Source: Mycolicibacterium rutilum
GTDB lineage: Bacteria > Actinomycetota > Actinomycetes > Mycobacteriales > Mycobacteriaceae
DNA length: 64,000 bases
Reading direction: 5' to 3'
Assembly: GCF_900108565.1 (NCBI RefSeq)
Contig: NZ_LT629971.1
Coordinates: 868,001 to 932,000 of the forward strand
Below the pieces are notes generated by a model. It did not search any database. It worked only from the letters and a program-made list of their open reading frames with translations, and had not been told where the DNA came from. Each line of letters begins with the position of its first letter. The first letter of the stretch is position 1. Positions 51,358 to 60,016 of this stretch are shown here, piece by piece. The position numbers and the translations under genes were made by a program.

Positions 51358-52460
51358 GCGGCGAACCGTCGGCGGATCAGTTCGTCGACGTCGGGATTGT
51401 CGGCGCCCAGTGCGGGCGCATCACCGGTGATCCGAGGCGTTGTCGCGCAGTCGATCTCGCCGTCCTGCGGGAGCGCGGCGTAGGTGGCGGCCACGGCGGC
51501 CATGGACATCTCGATCAGCTCGCCGCCGCCGCTGCGCAGCGACTGCGCGACCGCCAGCGCAGCTTCCAGGCCGGTCAACGGGTCGGCGATCGCGTCACCG
51601 CGGAACACCGGGCCGTGCTCGTCGGCGCCGACCAGTCCGCCGGACACCGCCGCGTCGTCACCGAATGCGACCCAGTTGCCGCGCTCGTCGTCGGTGCCGT
51701 GGCCGGTGATCCGCAGCCAGACCCGGCCGTCGCGCGGCGACACGTCCGTGGGCGACAGGCTGCGTCGTGCCAGCGCGGCGGGGCGCGACGACTCGATCAC
51801 CACATCGGCGACGTCGAGTAGTGCGCGCAGGCCGTCGGGCTCGTCGAAATCGACTCGGTAGGAGAGCTTTTTGGCGTTCATCCACGCGAAGAACGGTGCC
51901 GGGCCGCTGCGGGCGCCGTCGGGCCGGGCGGCGCTTTCGACCTTGACGACGGTGGCGCCGGCCCGCGCCAGCAGCTGCCCGCACAGCGGTCCGGCCCACA
52001 TCGCCGACAGGTCGGCGACCAGCAGACCCGACGGACCGCGTGTCGTGGTGGCGGCGCCGAAGGGGTAGACCCGCGGCGCCTCGGCAGGCGTCTCGGCCAG
52101 CGCGGCCACCGGCAGTCCGAGCAACCGGGCCTGTTCGGTGACGTCGGCGGCGTCGCTGCCTGCGACCCACCGGTGCACGGCGTCCCACGGATCGTCGACG
52201 GCGTCGGCACCGACCAGTGCCGGTACCGCCGCGACGTCGTCGGGCCTGGACAACGTGAGCGCGCACCAGCCGTCCCGGCATCGCATCAGGCGGCTCGCCC
52301 CACCGGCAGACACCCGGCCCCGCGGCGCGATGTCCAGCAGCGCGGCCCGACCGCCGATCAGCTCGGCGGCGTCGACGGGCACGCCGGTGAAGGTCTCGTA
52401 CGAACCGGCCACCCGCCGCGCCCGGTCGAGCACGGCGGCGGGGACGGCCAACGACGTCAC
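51351..52460 (-). CDS. CaiB/BaiF-type (class III) CoA transferase
   Basis: A 369-residue member of family III CoA transferases, which move CoA between carboxylates, for example carnitine, bile acids or 2-methylacyl compounds. The conserved block is LLVADLSAMWAGPLCGQLLARAGATVVKVES, with the N-terminal Rossmann-like halves and a second block ADVVIESSRPAALARR. The catalytic Asp expected in the GRAD/AD motif is not obvious; residues 1-140 look like a degenerate copy. GTG 52460 starts the reading. The amidohydrolase gene follows directly with an overlap. Its role is probably activation of an unusual acid for the adjacent fatty-acid-type genes. Confidence 0.82.
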   Translation of the reverse strand: MTSLAVPAAVLDRARRVAGSYETFTGVPVDAAELIGGRAALLDIAPRGRVSAGGASRLMRCRDGWCALTLSRPDDVAAVPALVGADAVDDPWDAVHRWVAGSDAADVTEQARLLGLPVAALAETPAEAPRVYPFGAATTTRGPSGLLVADLSAMWAGPLCGQLLARAGATVVKVESAARPDGARSGPAPFFAWMNAKKLSYRVDFDEPDGLRALLDVADVVIESSRPAALARRSLSPTDVSPRDGRVWLRITGHGTDDERGNWVAFGDDAAVSGGLVGADEHGPVFRGDAIADPLTGLEAALAVAQSLRSGGGELIEMSMAAVAATYAALPQDGEIDCATTPRITGDAPALGADNPDVDELIRRRFAAC

Positions 52461-52504
52461 ACCCCCATTGTGCTTTCCGGATCGAGCAAAGGGCGTGTGG
52501 GGTC

Positions 52505-53497
52505 TCAGAACTGCAGTGCGGTGAATCGCCAGTCGAGCACTTCGCGGTCGGGCTCCCCGACCGCGTACACCACCGACCGCAGCGTCAGCACGCCGCCGCG
52601 ACCGTCCGGCAGCGGGACCGCCCGCTCGACGTGCAACTCGCTGTGCAGCGTGTCGCCCTCGTGGACCGGCCCGGTGTGGTCGCAGGACTGCCAGCCCAGC
52701 ACCGTCACCAGGTTCGGCAGCAGCCGGCTGGCCTGGGCCAGCGCCAGCCCGATGGTGTGCCCGCCGTACACCAGGCGCTGCCCGCTGACCCGTCGATCAT
52801 GGTGTGTCGCAGCGATGTTCAACGACAGCCGGGCCAACTCGGGCGCGCTGCTGACGACGTCGCCGGTGCTGTGCAGCACCGTGCCCGCCAGGCCCGCATC
52901 GAAATGGTCACCCGCGACGCGCGTGCGGTAGGCCTCGGCGTCCCAGTCCGCGGTCGGGACGGGGGCGGGCAGGTCCTCGGTGCCGATGACCGACAGGTCG
53001 TCGGCGTGGCCGGTCTCGCCCGCGCCCTCGCTCAACGGCAGCATCGCGCAGCGGTAGAAGTCGAGCACCATGCGCCCGACCTGGTCGACCGTGGTCATCC
53101 GCAGCGCAGCCAGGCCGGTCGGCGCCCGGCCGGGCTTGGTCGAATTCTGTTTCAGGCCAACGACTTCGGTGCGGGTGAACATGGTGTCGCCGATGACGGG
53201 GAACCGGTGAAACGTCAGGCCGCGGTAGAACAGGTTGGCCTTGACCCGCTGGGTCACCAGCGTGGTCTGGCCGATCGCCACGTCGCACACCAGCGCCGGA
53301 TGGGCGAGCGGCCCGGGCGCGCCGGTGACCGCCATCGCGAGTTCGGCGTCCAGGGCCAGGCGCAGCCGGTCGCCAAGAATCGACTGGTGCACGGCGGCGG
53401 CACCGTCGGTCAGCGTCATCGAGGGTGCGGTGTCGAAGACCTGCCCGACCTCGAGGTCGTCGAAATAGGGGCCGCTCACGGGTGCCCACTCTGGCAT
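52505..53497 (-). CDS. Double-hotdog MaoC-like hydratase (Rv0216-like)
   Basis: A 330-residue protein with two hotdog folds in tandem; Rv0216 of M. tuberculosis has 337 and a known double-hotdog structure. The C-terminal fold has the family region ATHHDRRVSGQRLVYGGHTI and VTVLGWQSCDHTGPVHEGDT. The hydratase-2 Asp-His pair is altered, so an enoyl-CoA or other acyl thioester activity is uncertain. ATG 53497 is used; GTG 53479 would remove six residues. It diverges from fadE3 over 33 bp, as in M. tuberculosis, and may process FadE3 products. Confidence 0.88.
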   Translation of the reverse strand: MPEWAPVSGPYFDDLEVGQVFDTAPSMTLTDGAAAVHQSILGDRLRLALDAELAMAVTGAPGPLAHPALVCDVAIGQTTLVTQRVKANLFYRGLTFHRFPVIGDTMFTRTEVVGLKQNSTKPGRAPTGLAALRMTTVDQVGRMVLDFYRCAMLPLSEGAGETGHADDLSVIGTEDLPAPVPTADWDAEAYRTRVAGDHFDAGLAGTVLHSTGDVVSSAPELARLSLNIAATHHDRRVSGQRLVYGGHTIGLALAQASRLLPNLVTVLGWQSCDHTGPVHEGDTLHSELHVERAVPLPDGRGGVLTLRSVVYAVGEPDREVLDWRFTALQF

Positions 53498-53530
53498 TCG
53501 GCCGGACAAAGTGTCAATATGGCCGTACAT

Positions 53531-54688
53531 ATGAGCACACTCAGCGAAGAAGAGATCCTGCTGGTCGCGACCGTGCGCGCCTTCATCGACCGCGAGGTCA
53601 AGCCCCGGGTGCGCGACGTCGAGCACGCCAACGAGTACCCCGAGGCGTGGATCGAGCAGATGAAGCAGATCGGCATCTACGGGCTGGCGATCCCCGAGGA
53701 GTACGGCGGTTCGCCGGTGTCGATGCCGTGCTACGTCGAGGTCACCCAGGAGTTGTCGCGCGGGTGGATGAGCCTGGCCGGCGCGATGGGCGGGCACACC
53801 GTCGTCGCCAAACTGCTCACGCTGTTCGGCACCGAGGACCAGAAGCGCCGGTACCTGCCGGACATGGCGACCGGCGAGGTGCGCGCGACGATGGCGCTCA
53901 CCGAGCCGGGTGGGGGTTCGGACCTGCAGAACATGTCGACGGTCGCGCTGCCGTCCGAGGGCGACGGGCTGACCATCAACGGGTCGAAGACGTGGATCTC
54001 CAACGCGCGTCGGTCCGGGCTGATCGCGCTGCTGTGCAAGACCGACCCGGCGGCGACCCCGCGGCACAAAGGCATCTCGGTGGTACTCGTCGAGCAGGGC
54101 ACGACCGGGCTGTCGGTGTCGCGGGACCTGCCCAAGCTCGGTTACAAGGGCGTCGAGTCCTGCGAGCTGGTCTTCGAGGACTGCCGGGTGCCCGCGTCGG
54201 CGATCCTCGGCGGCGAACCGGGCAAGGGCTTCGGGCAGATGATGAAAGGCCTTGAGACCGGGCGCATCCAGGTGGCGTCGCGGGCGTTGGGCGTCGCGAC
54301 CGCCGCGCTGGAGGACGCGCTGCGGTATGCCCAGGAGCGGGAGAGCTTCGGGCAGCCGATCTGGAAGCACCAGTCCGTCGGCAACTACCTGGCCGACATG
54401 GCGACCAAGCTGACCGCGGCGCGACAGCTGACCCGCTACGCCGCCGAGCGGTACGACAGCGGCGAACGCTGCGACATGGAGGCCGGGATGGCGAAGCTGT
54501 TCGCCTCCGAGGTCGCGATGGAGATCGCGCTCAACGCCGTCCGGATCCACGGCGGTTACGGCTATTCCACCGAGTACGACGTCGAGCGGTACTTCCGCGA
54601 CGCGCCGCTGATGATCGTCGGCGAGGGCACCAACGAGATTCAGCGCAATGTGATCGCCTCGCAACTGATGGCGCGGGGCGGCATCTGA
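53531..54688 (+). CDS. fadE3: Acyl-CoA dehydrogenase FadE3
   Basis: Standard-length FAD-dependent acyl-CoA dehydrogenase of 385 residues. The substrate/flavin loop is ATMALTEPGGGSDLQNM and the C-terminal family block is RIHGGYGYSTEYDVERYFRD followed by the catalytic-Glu motif IVGEGTNEIQRNV. It performs the first oxidation of beta-oxidation; branched or short acyl-CoA are possible. ATG 53531 is used; an ATG at 53519 would add four residues. The GntR gene begins 2 bp after its stop, so they are cotranscribed. It is divergent from the MaoC-like gene as in M. tuberculosis (Rv0215c and Rv0216). Confidence 0.92.
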   Translation: MSTLSEEEILLVATVRAFIDREVKPRVRDVEHANEYPEAWIEQMKQIGIYGLAIPEEYGGSPVSMPCYVEVTQELSRGWMSLAGAMGGHTVVAKLLTLFGTEDQKRRYLPDMATGEVRATMALTEPGGGSDLQNMSTVALPSEGDGLTINGSKTWISNARRSGLIALLCKTDPAATPRHKGISVVLVEQGTTGLSVSRDLPKLGYKGVESCELVFEDCRVPASAILGGEPGKGFGQMMKGLETGRIQVASRALGVATAALEDALRYAQERESFGQPIWKHQSVGNYLADMATKLTAARQLTRYAAERYDSGERCDMEAGMAKLFASEVAMEIALNAVRIHGGYGYSTEYDVERYFRDAPLMIVGEGTNEIQRNVIASQLMARGGI

Positions 54689-54690
54689 CG

Positions 54691-55419
54691 ATGAAGCCCG
54701 CGCCCGCGTACCAGACGCTGCGGGACCAGCTCCGCGACGAGATCGCCGAGGGCCGCTACCGCGACGGGACGCGGCTGCCGACGGAATCTGAACTCGTTGC
54801 GGCGCACGGCTTGTCGCGGCAGACGGTGCGCCGGGCGTTTCAGGACCTGGTGGCCGAGGGCGTGGTGTACCGGGTGCCGGGGCGCGGCACGTACGCCAGC
54901 GACGCCGGCGGGCGGTACCTGCGTCAACTCGGGTCGATCGAGGACTTGATGAGCCTGTCCGACGACACGTCGATGGAGGTGCTCAGCGGGCTGCGCAGGC
55001 GTGTCGATGTCGATGTCGCGAGTCGATTGCGTCTCGACGACGACGTGGTGTTCACGGTGGCGTTCCGGCGCCTGCACGCCGGGGTGCCGTTCGTGGCGAC
55101 GACGGTGCATCTGCCGCCGGCGGTGGCCGCTTCGGTAGCGGGTTCGGCGGAGTTGGCGACCGGTGCAGTCGGCACGCAGACCGTGATCGGCCTGCTCGAA
55201 CCGCATCTCGGCGTTCCGATAGTGCAAGCGGCGCAATCGATCACGGTGGCCGCGGCCGACGCGGCGGTGGCGGATGCGGTGCGCTGCGAGGCGGGGCATC
55301 CGATGCTTCGGGTGGACCGGTTGTACTCGGACGCCGACGGCCGACCGGTCGAGTTGTCGGTGAGCCATTTCCTGCCCGAGCAGTACACGTACCGGGTCAC
55401 GCTGCGCCGCTCGGGCTAG
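54691..55419 (+). CDS. GntR/HutC-family transcriptional regulator
   Basis: A 242-residue repressor. The winged helix (about 5-72) has TLRDQLRDEIAEGRYRDGTR, the recognition region LSRQTVRRAFQDLVAEG and the wing RVPGRGTYAS. The C-terminal UTRA ligand domain (about 90-240) has the small-molecule fold seen in FRLDDDVVFTVAFRRL-like strands and DRLYSDADGRPVELSVSHFL. The effector may be an acyl-CoA or a related acid. It is cotranscribed with fadE3 and is the best local candidate to bind the TTGACA-type palindrome upstream of fadD4. It converges on the enoyl-CoA hydratase across a palindromic repeat. Confidence 0.9.
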   Translation: MKPAPAYQTLRDQLRDEIAEGRYRDGTRLPTESELVAAHGLSRQTVRRAFQDLVAEGVVYRVPGRGTYASDAGGRYLRQLGSIEDLMSLSDDTSMEVLSGLRRRVDVDVASRLRLDDDVVFTVAFRRLHAGVPFVATTVHLPPAVAASVAGSAELATGAVGTQTVIGLLEPHLGVPIVQAAQSITVAAADAAVADAVRCEAGHPMLRVDRLYSDADGRPVELSVSHFLPEQYTYRVTLRRSG

Positions 55420-55431
55420 CCGACCGCGGGC

Positions 55432-55480
55432 GATTTGGGTGTAGTTGGTGGCGGTGAGCGCAACCCACTACACCGAAATC
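55432..55480. repeat. Intergenic palindrome at convergent gene ends (type C)
   Basis: The left arm GATTTGGGTGTAGTTGG (55432-55448) pairs imperfectly with the right arm from CAACCCACTACACCGAAATC (55461-55480). It sits between the GntR and enoyl-CoA hydratase stops, so it could terminate both. Its sequence differs from the GCGAGCAG-type repeats at 29395 and 57943. Confidence 0.65.
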
Positions 55481-56363
55481 ACGCGATGGCGTCGATCAAT
55501 CCCCAGCGCAGCGCGGTCGGCGGGTCGATCGTCCGGCCCGACAGCACGAGATAAGCGGTGCGCCAGCGGCCGATCCGCCGGGTGATGCTGACGGTCCCGC
55601 CCGCCCCCGGGATCAGCCCGAGGCTCAGTTCGGGCAGCCCGAACACCGCGTCGGCGGTGGACTCGACCCGACCGCAGAACGCCGCCATCTCCAGACCGCT
55701 GCCCAACACCTGACCGTGCACCTGCGCACGGCATCGATTGCCCAGTCGCGCAGTCAGTTCCGCCAACACCAGCGCCGGGCTGTACCGCGTCCTGGCGAAG
55801 TGAGCGGTGGCCGGGTCGGTGAAACTGCCGAATTCCGCGAGGTCACCGCCGCTGCAGAACGACGGTCCGTTGCCTGACAGCACGACCGCGGTGACCGACG
55901 GGTCGACCCGCGCCACCTCAAGCGCCTCGAGCAGCGCGGCGCGCGCATCGGTGGAGAACGCATTGTGCCGCTGCGGCCGGTTGAACTTGACGAACAGGGT
56001 GTCGTCGACGCGTTCGGCCACAACGGGATCCGGCGATGCGGGCGCCTGCGCGGGGCCGCGTTCGGAGAGCCAGCGGGCGAACTCCTGGCCGGACTGCAGT
56101 GTCGAGTACGCCAGCGACTCGGTGATCACCCCGGTGAACGCCGGCGCATCGGGGTCGAAGGCGCGCAGCACGTCGTCACAGATTCCCGCGGCCTGCGGCC
56201 AGCGGTCGCAGCGCTCACGCAGCTCGTCGATCGCCGCGGAGACCGACGCGACAGTGACCGCTCGACGGTCGTCGGTGTCGTGCTCGGTCAGCGTGAAGGT
56301 GGCGTCGTCGGAGGGTGTTTCGATCGCGACGACGACCCCGCCGGGCAACTCGATCGCGGTCAC
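55479..56363 (-). CDS. Enoyl-CoA hydratase/isomerase family protein with N-terminal extension
   Basis: Crotonase-fold protein of 294 residues. The core begins about residue 118 (DTLFVKFNRPQRHNAFSTDA), with oxyanion-hole loops SFCSGGDLAEFGSF and QVLGSGLEMAAFCGRV and the region FGLPELSLGLIPGAGGTVSI. The first 115 residues are not typical of crotonases and include a helical stretch (VSAAIDELRERCDRWPQA), so it may be a divergent paralogue with an added domain. The GTG at 56363 overlaps the fadD4 stop (GTGA), so it is coupled to fadD4 and probably acts on the same acyl-CoA series. Reaction type uncertain. Confidence 0.82.
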   Translation of the reverse strand: MTAIELPGGVVVAIETPSDDATFTLTEHDTDDRRAVTVASVSAAIDELRERCDRWPQAAGICDDVLRAFDPDAPAFTGVITESLAYSTLQSGQEFARWLSERGPAQAPASPDPVVAERVDDTLFVKFNRPQRHNAFSTDARAALLEALEVARVDPSVTAVVLSGNGPSFCSGGDLAEFGSFTDPATAHFARTRYSPALVLAELTARLGNRCRAQVHGQVLGSGLEMAAFCGRVESTADAVFGLPELSLGLIPGAGGTVSITRRIGRWRTAYLVLSGRTIDPPTALRWGLIDAIA

Positions 56364-57880
56364 GAGTACTTCTTGATCAGCTCCTGCTTGTACAGCTTGC
56401 CGGTGAAGGTGCGCGGCAGCTGCGCCTCGAACGTGATCGACCGCGGACACTTGTAGTGCGCCAGCCGATCCCGCAGCCAGCCGATCAACTCGTCGGCGAA
56501 TTCAGGGGCGGCGTCGGCGGGGTCGACGGTCTGGACGACACCGTGAACCCGCTGGCCCATCTCGTCGTCGGGCACCCCGAACACCGCCGCATCCAACACC
56601 TTCGGATGGGTCACCAGCATGTTCTCGGCTTCCTGCGGATAGATGTTCACACCGCCGGAAATAATCATGTGGTGCCTGCGGTCGGTCAGGTAGAGGTAGC
56701 CCTCCTCGTCGACGTAGCCGATGTCGCCGACGGTCATCCAGCCGTGCTTGTTCTGCGCCTTGGCCGTCTTCTCCGGGTCGTTGAGGTACTCGAACGCGTG
56801 GCCGCCTTCGAAGTAGATCTCACCCGGTTCGCCCGGCGGCAGTTCGTTGCCCTCTTCGTCGCAGATGTGCAGGCTGCCGGTCATCGGCCTGCCGACTGAA
56901 CCCGGATGGGCGAGCCACTCCTCGGCGCTGATCAGCGTCGAACCATGCGCCTCCGAGGAGGCGTAGTACTCGTCGATGATCGGGCCCCACCAGTCGATCA
57001 TCTGCTTCTTGATCTCGACCGGACACGGCGCGGCGGCGTGGATCACCCGCTTCAGGCTCGACACGTCGTACGAACTACGCACGGACTCCGGCAGTTTCAA
57101 CATGCGGGTGAACATCACCGGCACGAACTGCCCGTGCGTGACGCCGTAGCGCTGGATGGCGTCCAGCGCGCCTTCGGCGTCGAACTTCTCCAACACGACC
57201 GTCGTGTAGCCCGCGGCCTGCACCGTCATCGACCAGACCGACGGCGCCGTGTGGTACAGCGGAGCCGGGCTCAGATACACCGAGTCGGGCTGCATCCACA
57301 CCGCGACGAGCATGGTCATCAGCCCCGGGGCCTCAGCCGGGGACAGGTGCGGCAGTTCGCGTTTGATGCCCTTGGGCCGGCCCGTGGTGCCCGACGAGTA
57401 CTGCAGCAGATCGCCCTCGATCTCGTCGTCGATCGGGGTGTCGGGGTGTCCGGCAACGCATTCGGGGTAGCGCTGCCAGCCGTCCAATTCGTCATCGGCG
57501 ATGACGAGCAACTCGGGCAGGCCGTTGGGCAGCTCGGCGCCCAGGCCCTCGAGCGTCTTGCGCAGCGCCGCCGATCCGATGATGCCCTTGGCGTTGCTGT
57601 TGTCGATGATGTAGGCCGCTTCGGCGGACGTCAGGTGCGTATTGATCGGCACGTAGTACAGACCGCTGCGCCGCGCCGCCCACATCACGGCGTGAATGTG
57701 CTCGTTGTTCTCCATCAGGATCGCAACGGTGTCGCCCTCGACCAGTCCGTGCTGGCGGAAGTGGTGGGCCAGTCGGTTTGCCCGCGCCTCGAGATCGGCG
57801 AACGTCACCACGGTGCCGCTCGGATGCATGATGATGGCGGGCTTGTCGGGCGTGGCCACGGCATGTTCGCGGATCTGCAT
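56360..57880 (-). CDS. fadD4: Fatty-acid-CoA ligase FadD4
   Basis: AMP-forming acyl-CoA synthetase of 506 residues. The phosphate loop is YSSGTTGRPKGIKRE near residue 165, the core motif YYASSEAHGSTLIS near 305, hinge motif GDIGYVDEEGYLYLTDRRHH near 390 and the C-terminal catalytic Lys in FTGKLYKQELIKKY. It activates a fatty or related acid with ATP and CoA in the cytoplasm. M. tuberculosis FadD4 lies between fadE3 and pckA as here. The upstream region holds a perfect TTGACA-GG-TGTCAA palindrome at 57905-57918. The enoyl-CoA hydratase-like gene is coupled downstream. Confidence 0.92.
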   Translation of the reverse strand: MQIREHAVATPDKPAIIMHPSGTVVTFADLEARANRLAHHFRQHGLVEGDTVAILMENNEHIHAVMWAARRSGLYYVPINTHLTSAEAAYIIDNSNAKGIIGSAALRKTLEGLGAELPNGLPELLVIADDELDGWQRYPECVAGHPDTPIDDEIEGDLLQYSSGTTGRPKGIKRELPHLSPAEAPGLMTMLVAVWMQPDSVYLSPAPLYHTAPSVWSMTVQAAGYTTVVLEKFDAEGALDAIQRYGVTHGQFVPVMFTRMLKLPESVRSSYDVSSLKRVIHAAAPCPVEIKKQMIDWWGPIIDEYYASSEAHGSTLISAEEWLAHPGSVGRPMTGSLHICDEEGNELPPGEPGEIYFEGGHAFEYLNDPEKTAKAQNKHGWMTVGDIGYVDEEGYLYLTDRRHHMIISGGVNIYPQEAENMLVTHPKVLDAAVFGVPDDEMGQRVHGVVQTVDPADAAPEFADELIGWLRDRLAHYKCPRSITFEAQLPRTFTGKLYKQELIKKYS

Positions 57881-57904
57881 GGACCGACTTTACGACGTCC
57901 GGAA

Positions 57905-57918
57905 TTGACAGGTGTCAA
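57905..57918. promoter_or_regulatory. Perfect palindrome upstream of fadD4 (TTGACAGGTGTCAA)
   Basis: A 14-bp perfect dyad 24 bp upstream of the fadD4 ATG. It may be the operator for the fadD4 operon, with the nearby GntR regulator (54691-55419) a candidate. The half-site TGTCAA recurs at 53512-53517 in the fadE3/MaoC divergent region. Confidence 0.55.
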
Positions 57919-57942
57919 GAGGGGCCCGCCAGCCCCGACCAC

Positions 57943-57992
57943 CAGACGCAAAATGCCCCAATTCCGCGTGGGAATGGGGCACTTTGCGTCTG
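57943..57992. repeat. Dispersed palindromic intergenic repeat, copy B
   Basis: The stem pairs CAGACGCA (57943-57950) and adjacent TGCCCCA and ATTCC blocks with GGAAT, TGGGGCA and TGCGTCTG (57985-57992) around a 3-4 base loop. Sequence and spacing match the element at 29395-29454 (read on the other strand). It lies downstream of pckA and upstream of fadD4, both on the minus strand, so it may act as the pckA terminator. Confidence 0.75.
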
Positions 57993-58009
57993 CTCGCGCA
58001 GAGAACGAC

Positions 58010-59833
58010 TTACTCCGCTTCGAGGCGGTGCTTCAGGGCGTCGAACTCGTCCTTGATGCCGGTCGGCAACTTCTCGCCGACGAACTCGAACCACTCCTCG
58101 ATCTGCGGCAGCTCTTGGCGCCACTCGTCGACGTTGACCGCCAGCGCGGCGTCCACGTCAGAGGGGTCGACGTCGAGGCCGGTGAGGTCGAGATCCTCGG
58201 CGGTCGGGACGGTGCCGATCGGGGTGCTCTTGCCGTTGGCCCGGTGCTCGATGCGGTCGATGACCCACTTCATCACGCGGCTGTTCTCACCGAAGCCCGG
58301 CCACAGGAAGCGGCCGTCGTCGCCACGGCGGAACCAGTTGACGAAGAAGATCTTCGGCATCTTGGATTCGTCGTTGTCCTTGCCCAACTTGATCCAGTGG
58401 GCGAAGTAGTCGCCGACGTTGTAACCGAGGAACGGCAGCATGGCCATCGGGTCGCGGCGCACGGTGCCGACCTTGCCCTCGGCGGCGGCCGTCTGCTCGG
58501 AACCCATGGTGGCGCCGAGGAAGACGCCGTGCTGCCAGTCGCGGGCCTCGGTCACCAGCGGAACCGTGGTCTTGCGGCGGGCGCCGAACAGGATCGCCGA
58601 GATCGGCACGCCCTGCGGGTCGTCCCACTCGGGGGCCAGCGTCGGGCACTGCGACATCGGGGTGCAGTAGCGCGAGTTCGGGTGCGCGGCCTTCTCACCG
58701 GACTCGGGGGTCCAGTCGCGGCCCTTCCAGTCGACCAGGTGCTGCGGGTCGCCCTCGAGGTCTTCCCACCACACGTCGTTGTCGTCGGTGAGCGCCACGT
58801 TGGTGAACACGGTGTTGCCCGCCGCGATGGTCTTCATCGCGTTCGGGTTCGACTTCCAGTTGGTGCCCGGCGCGACGCCGAAGAAGCCGAACTCGGGGTT
58901 CACCGCGTACAGCCGGCCGTCCTTGCCGAACCGCATCCAGGCGATGTCGTCGCCGACGGTCTCGGCGCGCCAGCCCGGGATCGTGGGCTGCAGCATCGCG
59001 AGGTTGGTCTTACCGCACGCCGACGGGAACGCCGCCGCCACGAAGTACGACTTGTTCTCCGGGCTGATCAGCTTGAGGATCAGCATGTGCTCGGCGAGCC
59101 AGCCCTCGTCGTGGGCCATCGCCGAGGCGATGCGCAGCGAGTAGCACTTCTTGCCCAGCAGCGCGTTGCCGCCGTAGCCCGAGCCGTAGCTCCAGATCTC
59201 CCGGGTCTCGGGGAAGTGGCTGATGTACTTGGTGTCGTTGCAGGGCCACGGCACGTCCTTCTGGCCCGGCTCCAGCGGCGCGCCGATCGAGTGCAGCGCC
59301 TTGACGAAGAAACCGTCGGTGCCCATCTTGTCCAGCGCGGCCTTGCCCATGCGGGTCATGGTGCGCATCGAGACGACGACATACTCCGAGTCGGTGATCT
59401 CGACGCCCAGCTTGGGGTCCTCGGCGCCGAGCGGGCCCATGCAGAACGGCACCACGTACATGGTGCGTCCGCGCATCGAGCCGCGGTACAGCTCGGTCAT
59501 GGTCTCGCGCATCTCGGCGGGGGCCATCCAGTTGTTGGTGGGGCCGGCGTCGATCTCGTTCTCGGTGCAGATGTAGGTGCGTGACTCGACTCGGGCCACG
59601 TCGGAGGGGTCGGAGAGCGCCAGGTAGGAATTCGGCTTCTTCTCGTCGTCGAGGCGCTTGAACGTGCCGGCGGCGACGAGCTGCTCGCAAAGCCGGGCGT
59701 TCTCTTCGTCAGAGCCGTCGGCAAACACCACGCGGTCGGGCTGCGTCAGCTCGGCGACCTCTTGAACCCAGGCGAGCAGACCCTTGTGTTTCGTCGGTGC
59801 GGTGTCCAAACCGGGGATGGTCGCTGCGGTCAT
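58010..59833 (-). CDS. pckA: GTP-dependent phosphoenolpyruvate carboxykinase
   Basis: Converts oxaloacetate and GTP to PEP, CO2 and GDP, the entry step of gluconeogenesis, essential for growth on fatty acids or cholesterol. The 607 residues match the GTP-type enzyme (M. tuberculosis PckA 606). The P-loop is FPSACGKTN (269-277, with the reactive Cys273), substrate and metal motifs include [16 protein letters not shown] and [14 protein letters not shown], and [13 protein letters not shown] marks the C-terminal lobe. AGGAG lies seven bases before the ATG. The upstream 183 bp contains no recognisable operator. It links the many beta-oxidation genes here to sugar synthesis. Confidence 0.97.
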   Translation of the reverse strand: MTAATIPGLDTAPTKHKGLLAWVQEVAELTQPDRVVFADGSDEENARLCEQLVAAGTFKRLDDEKKPNSYLALSDPSDVARVESRTYICTENEIDAGPTNNWMAPAEMRETMTELYRGSMRGRTMYVVPFCMGPLGAEDPKLGVEITDSEYVVVSMRTMTRMGKAALDKMGTDGFFVKALHSIGAPLEPGQKDVPWPCNDTKYISHFPETREIWSYGSGYGGNALLGKKCYSLRIASAMAHDEGWLAEHMLILKLISPENKSYFVAAAFPSACGKTNLAMLQPTIPGWRAETVGDDIAWMRFGKDGRLYAVNPEFGFFGVAPGTNWKSNPNAMKTIAAGNTVFTNVALTDDNDVWWEDLEGDPQHLVDWKGRDWTPESGEKAAHPNSRYCTPMSQCPTLAPEWDDPQGVPISAILFGARRKTTVPLVTEARDWQHGVFLGATMGSEQTAAAEGKVGTVRRDPMAMLPFLGYNVGDYFAHWIKLGKDNDESKMPKIFFVNWFRRGDDGRFLWPGFGENSRVMKWVIDRIEHRANGKSTPIGTVPTAEDLDLTGLDVDPSDVDAALAVNVDEWRQELPQIEEWFEFVGEKLPTGIKDEFDALKHRLEAE

Positions 59834-60016
59834 GAAAATCTCCTGTGTCTGTTGCTGCCAGGACCCAAGGCTCCGTATGCGCCACCCAGACAGGAATCGG
59901 CGGCGCTGCGTTCCTTATCAAGAGGTTAACGCGGGTGAGATACCCGCGGTGAATCGGGAGTATGTCCGATCACTCACAGGAACGATTCAGAAAGGGCTTT
60001 TCGGCGGTTTTATCGA

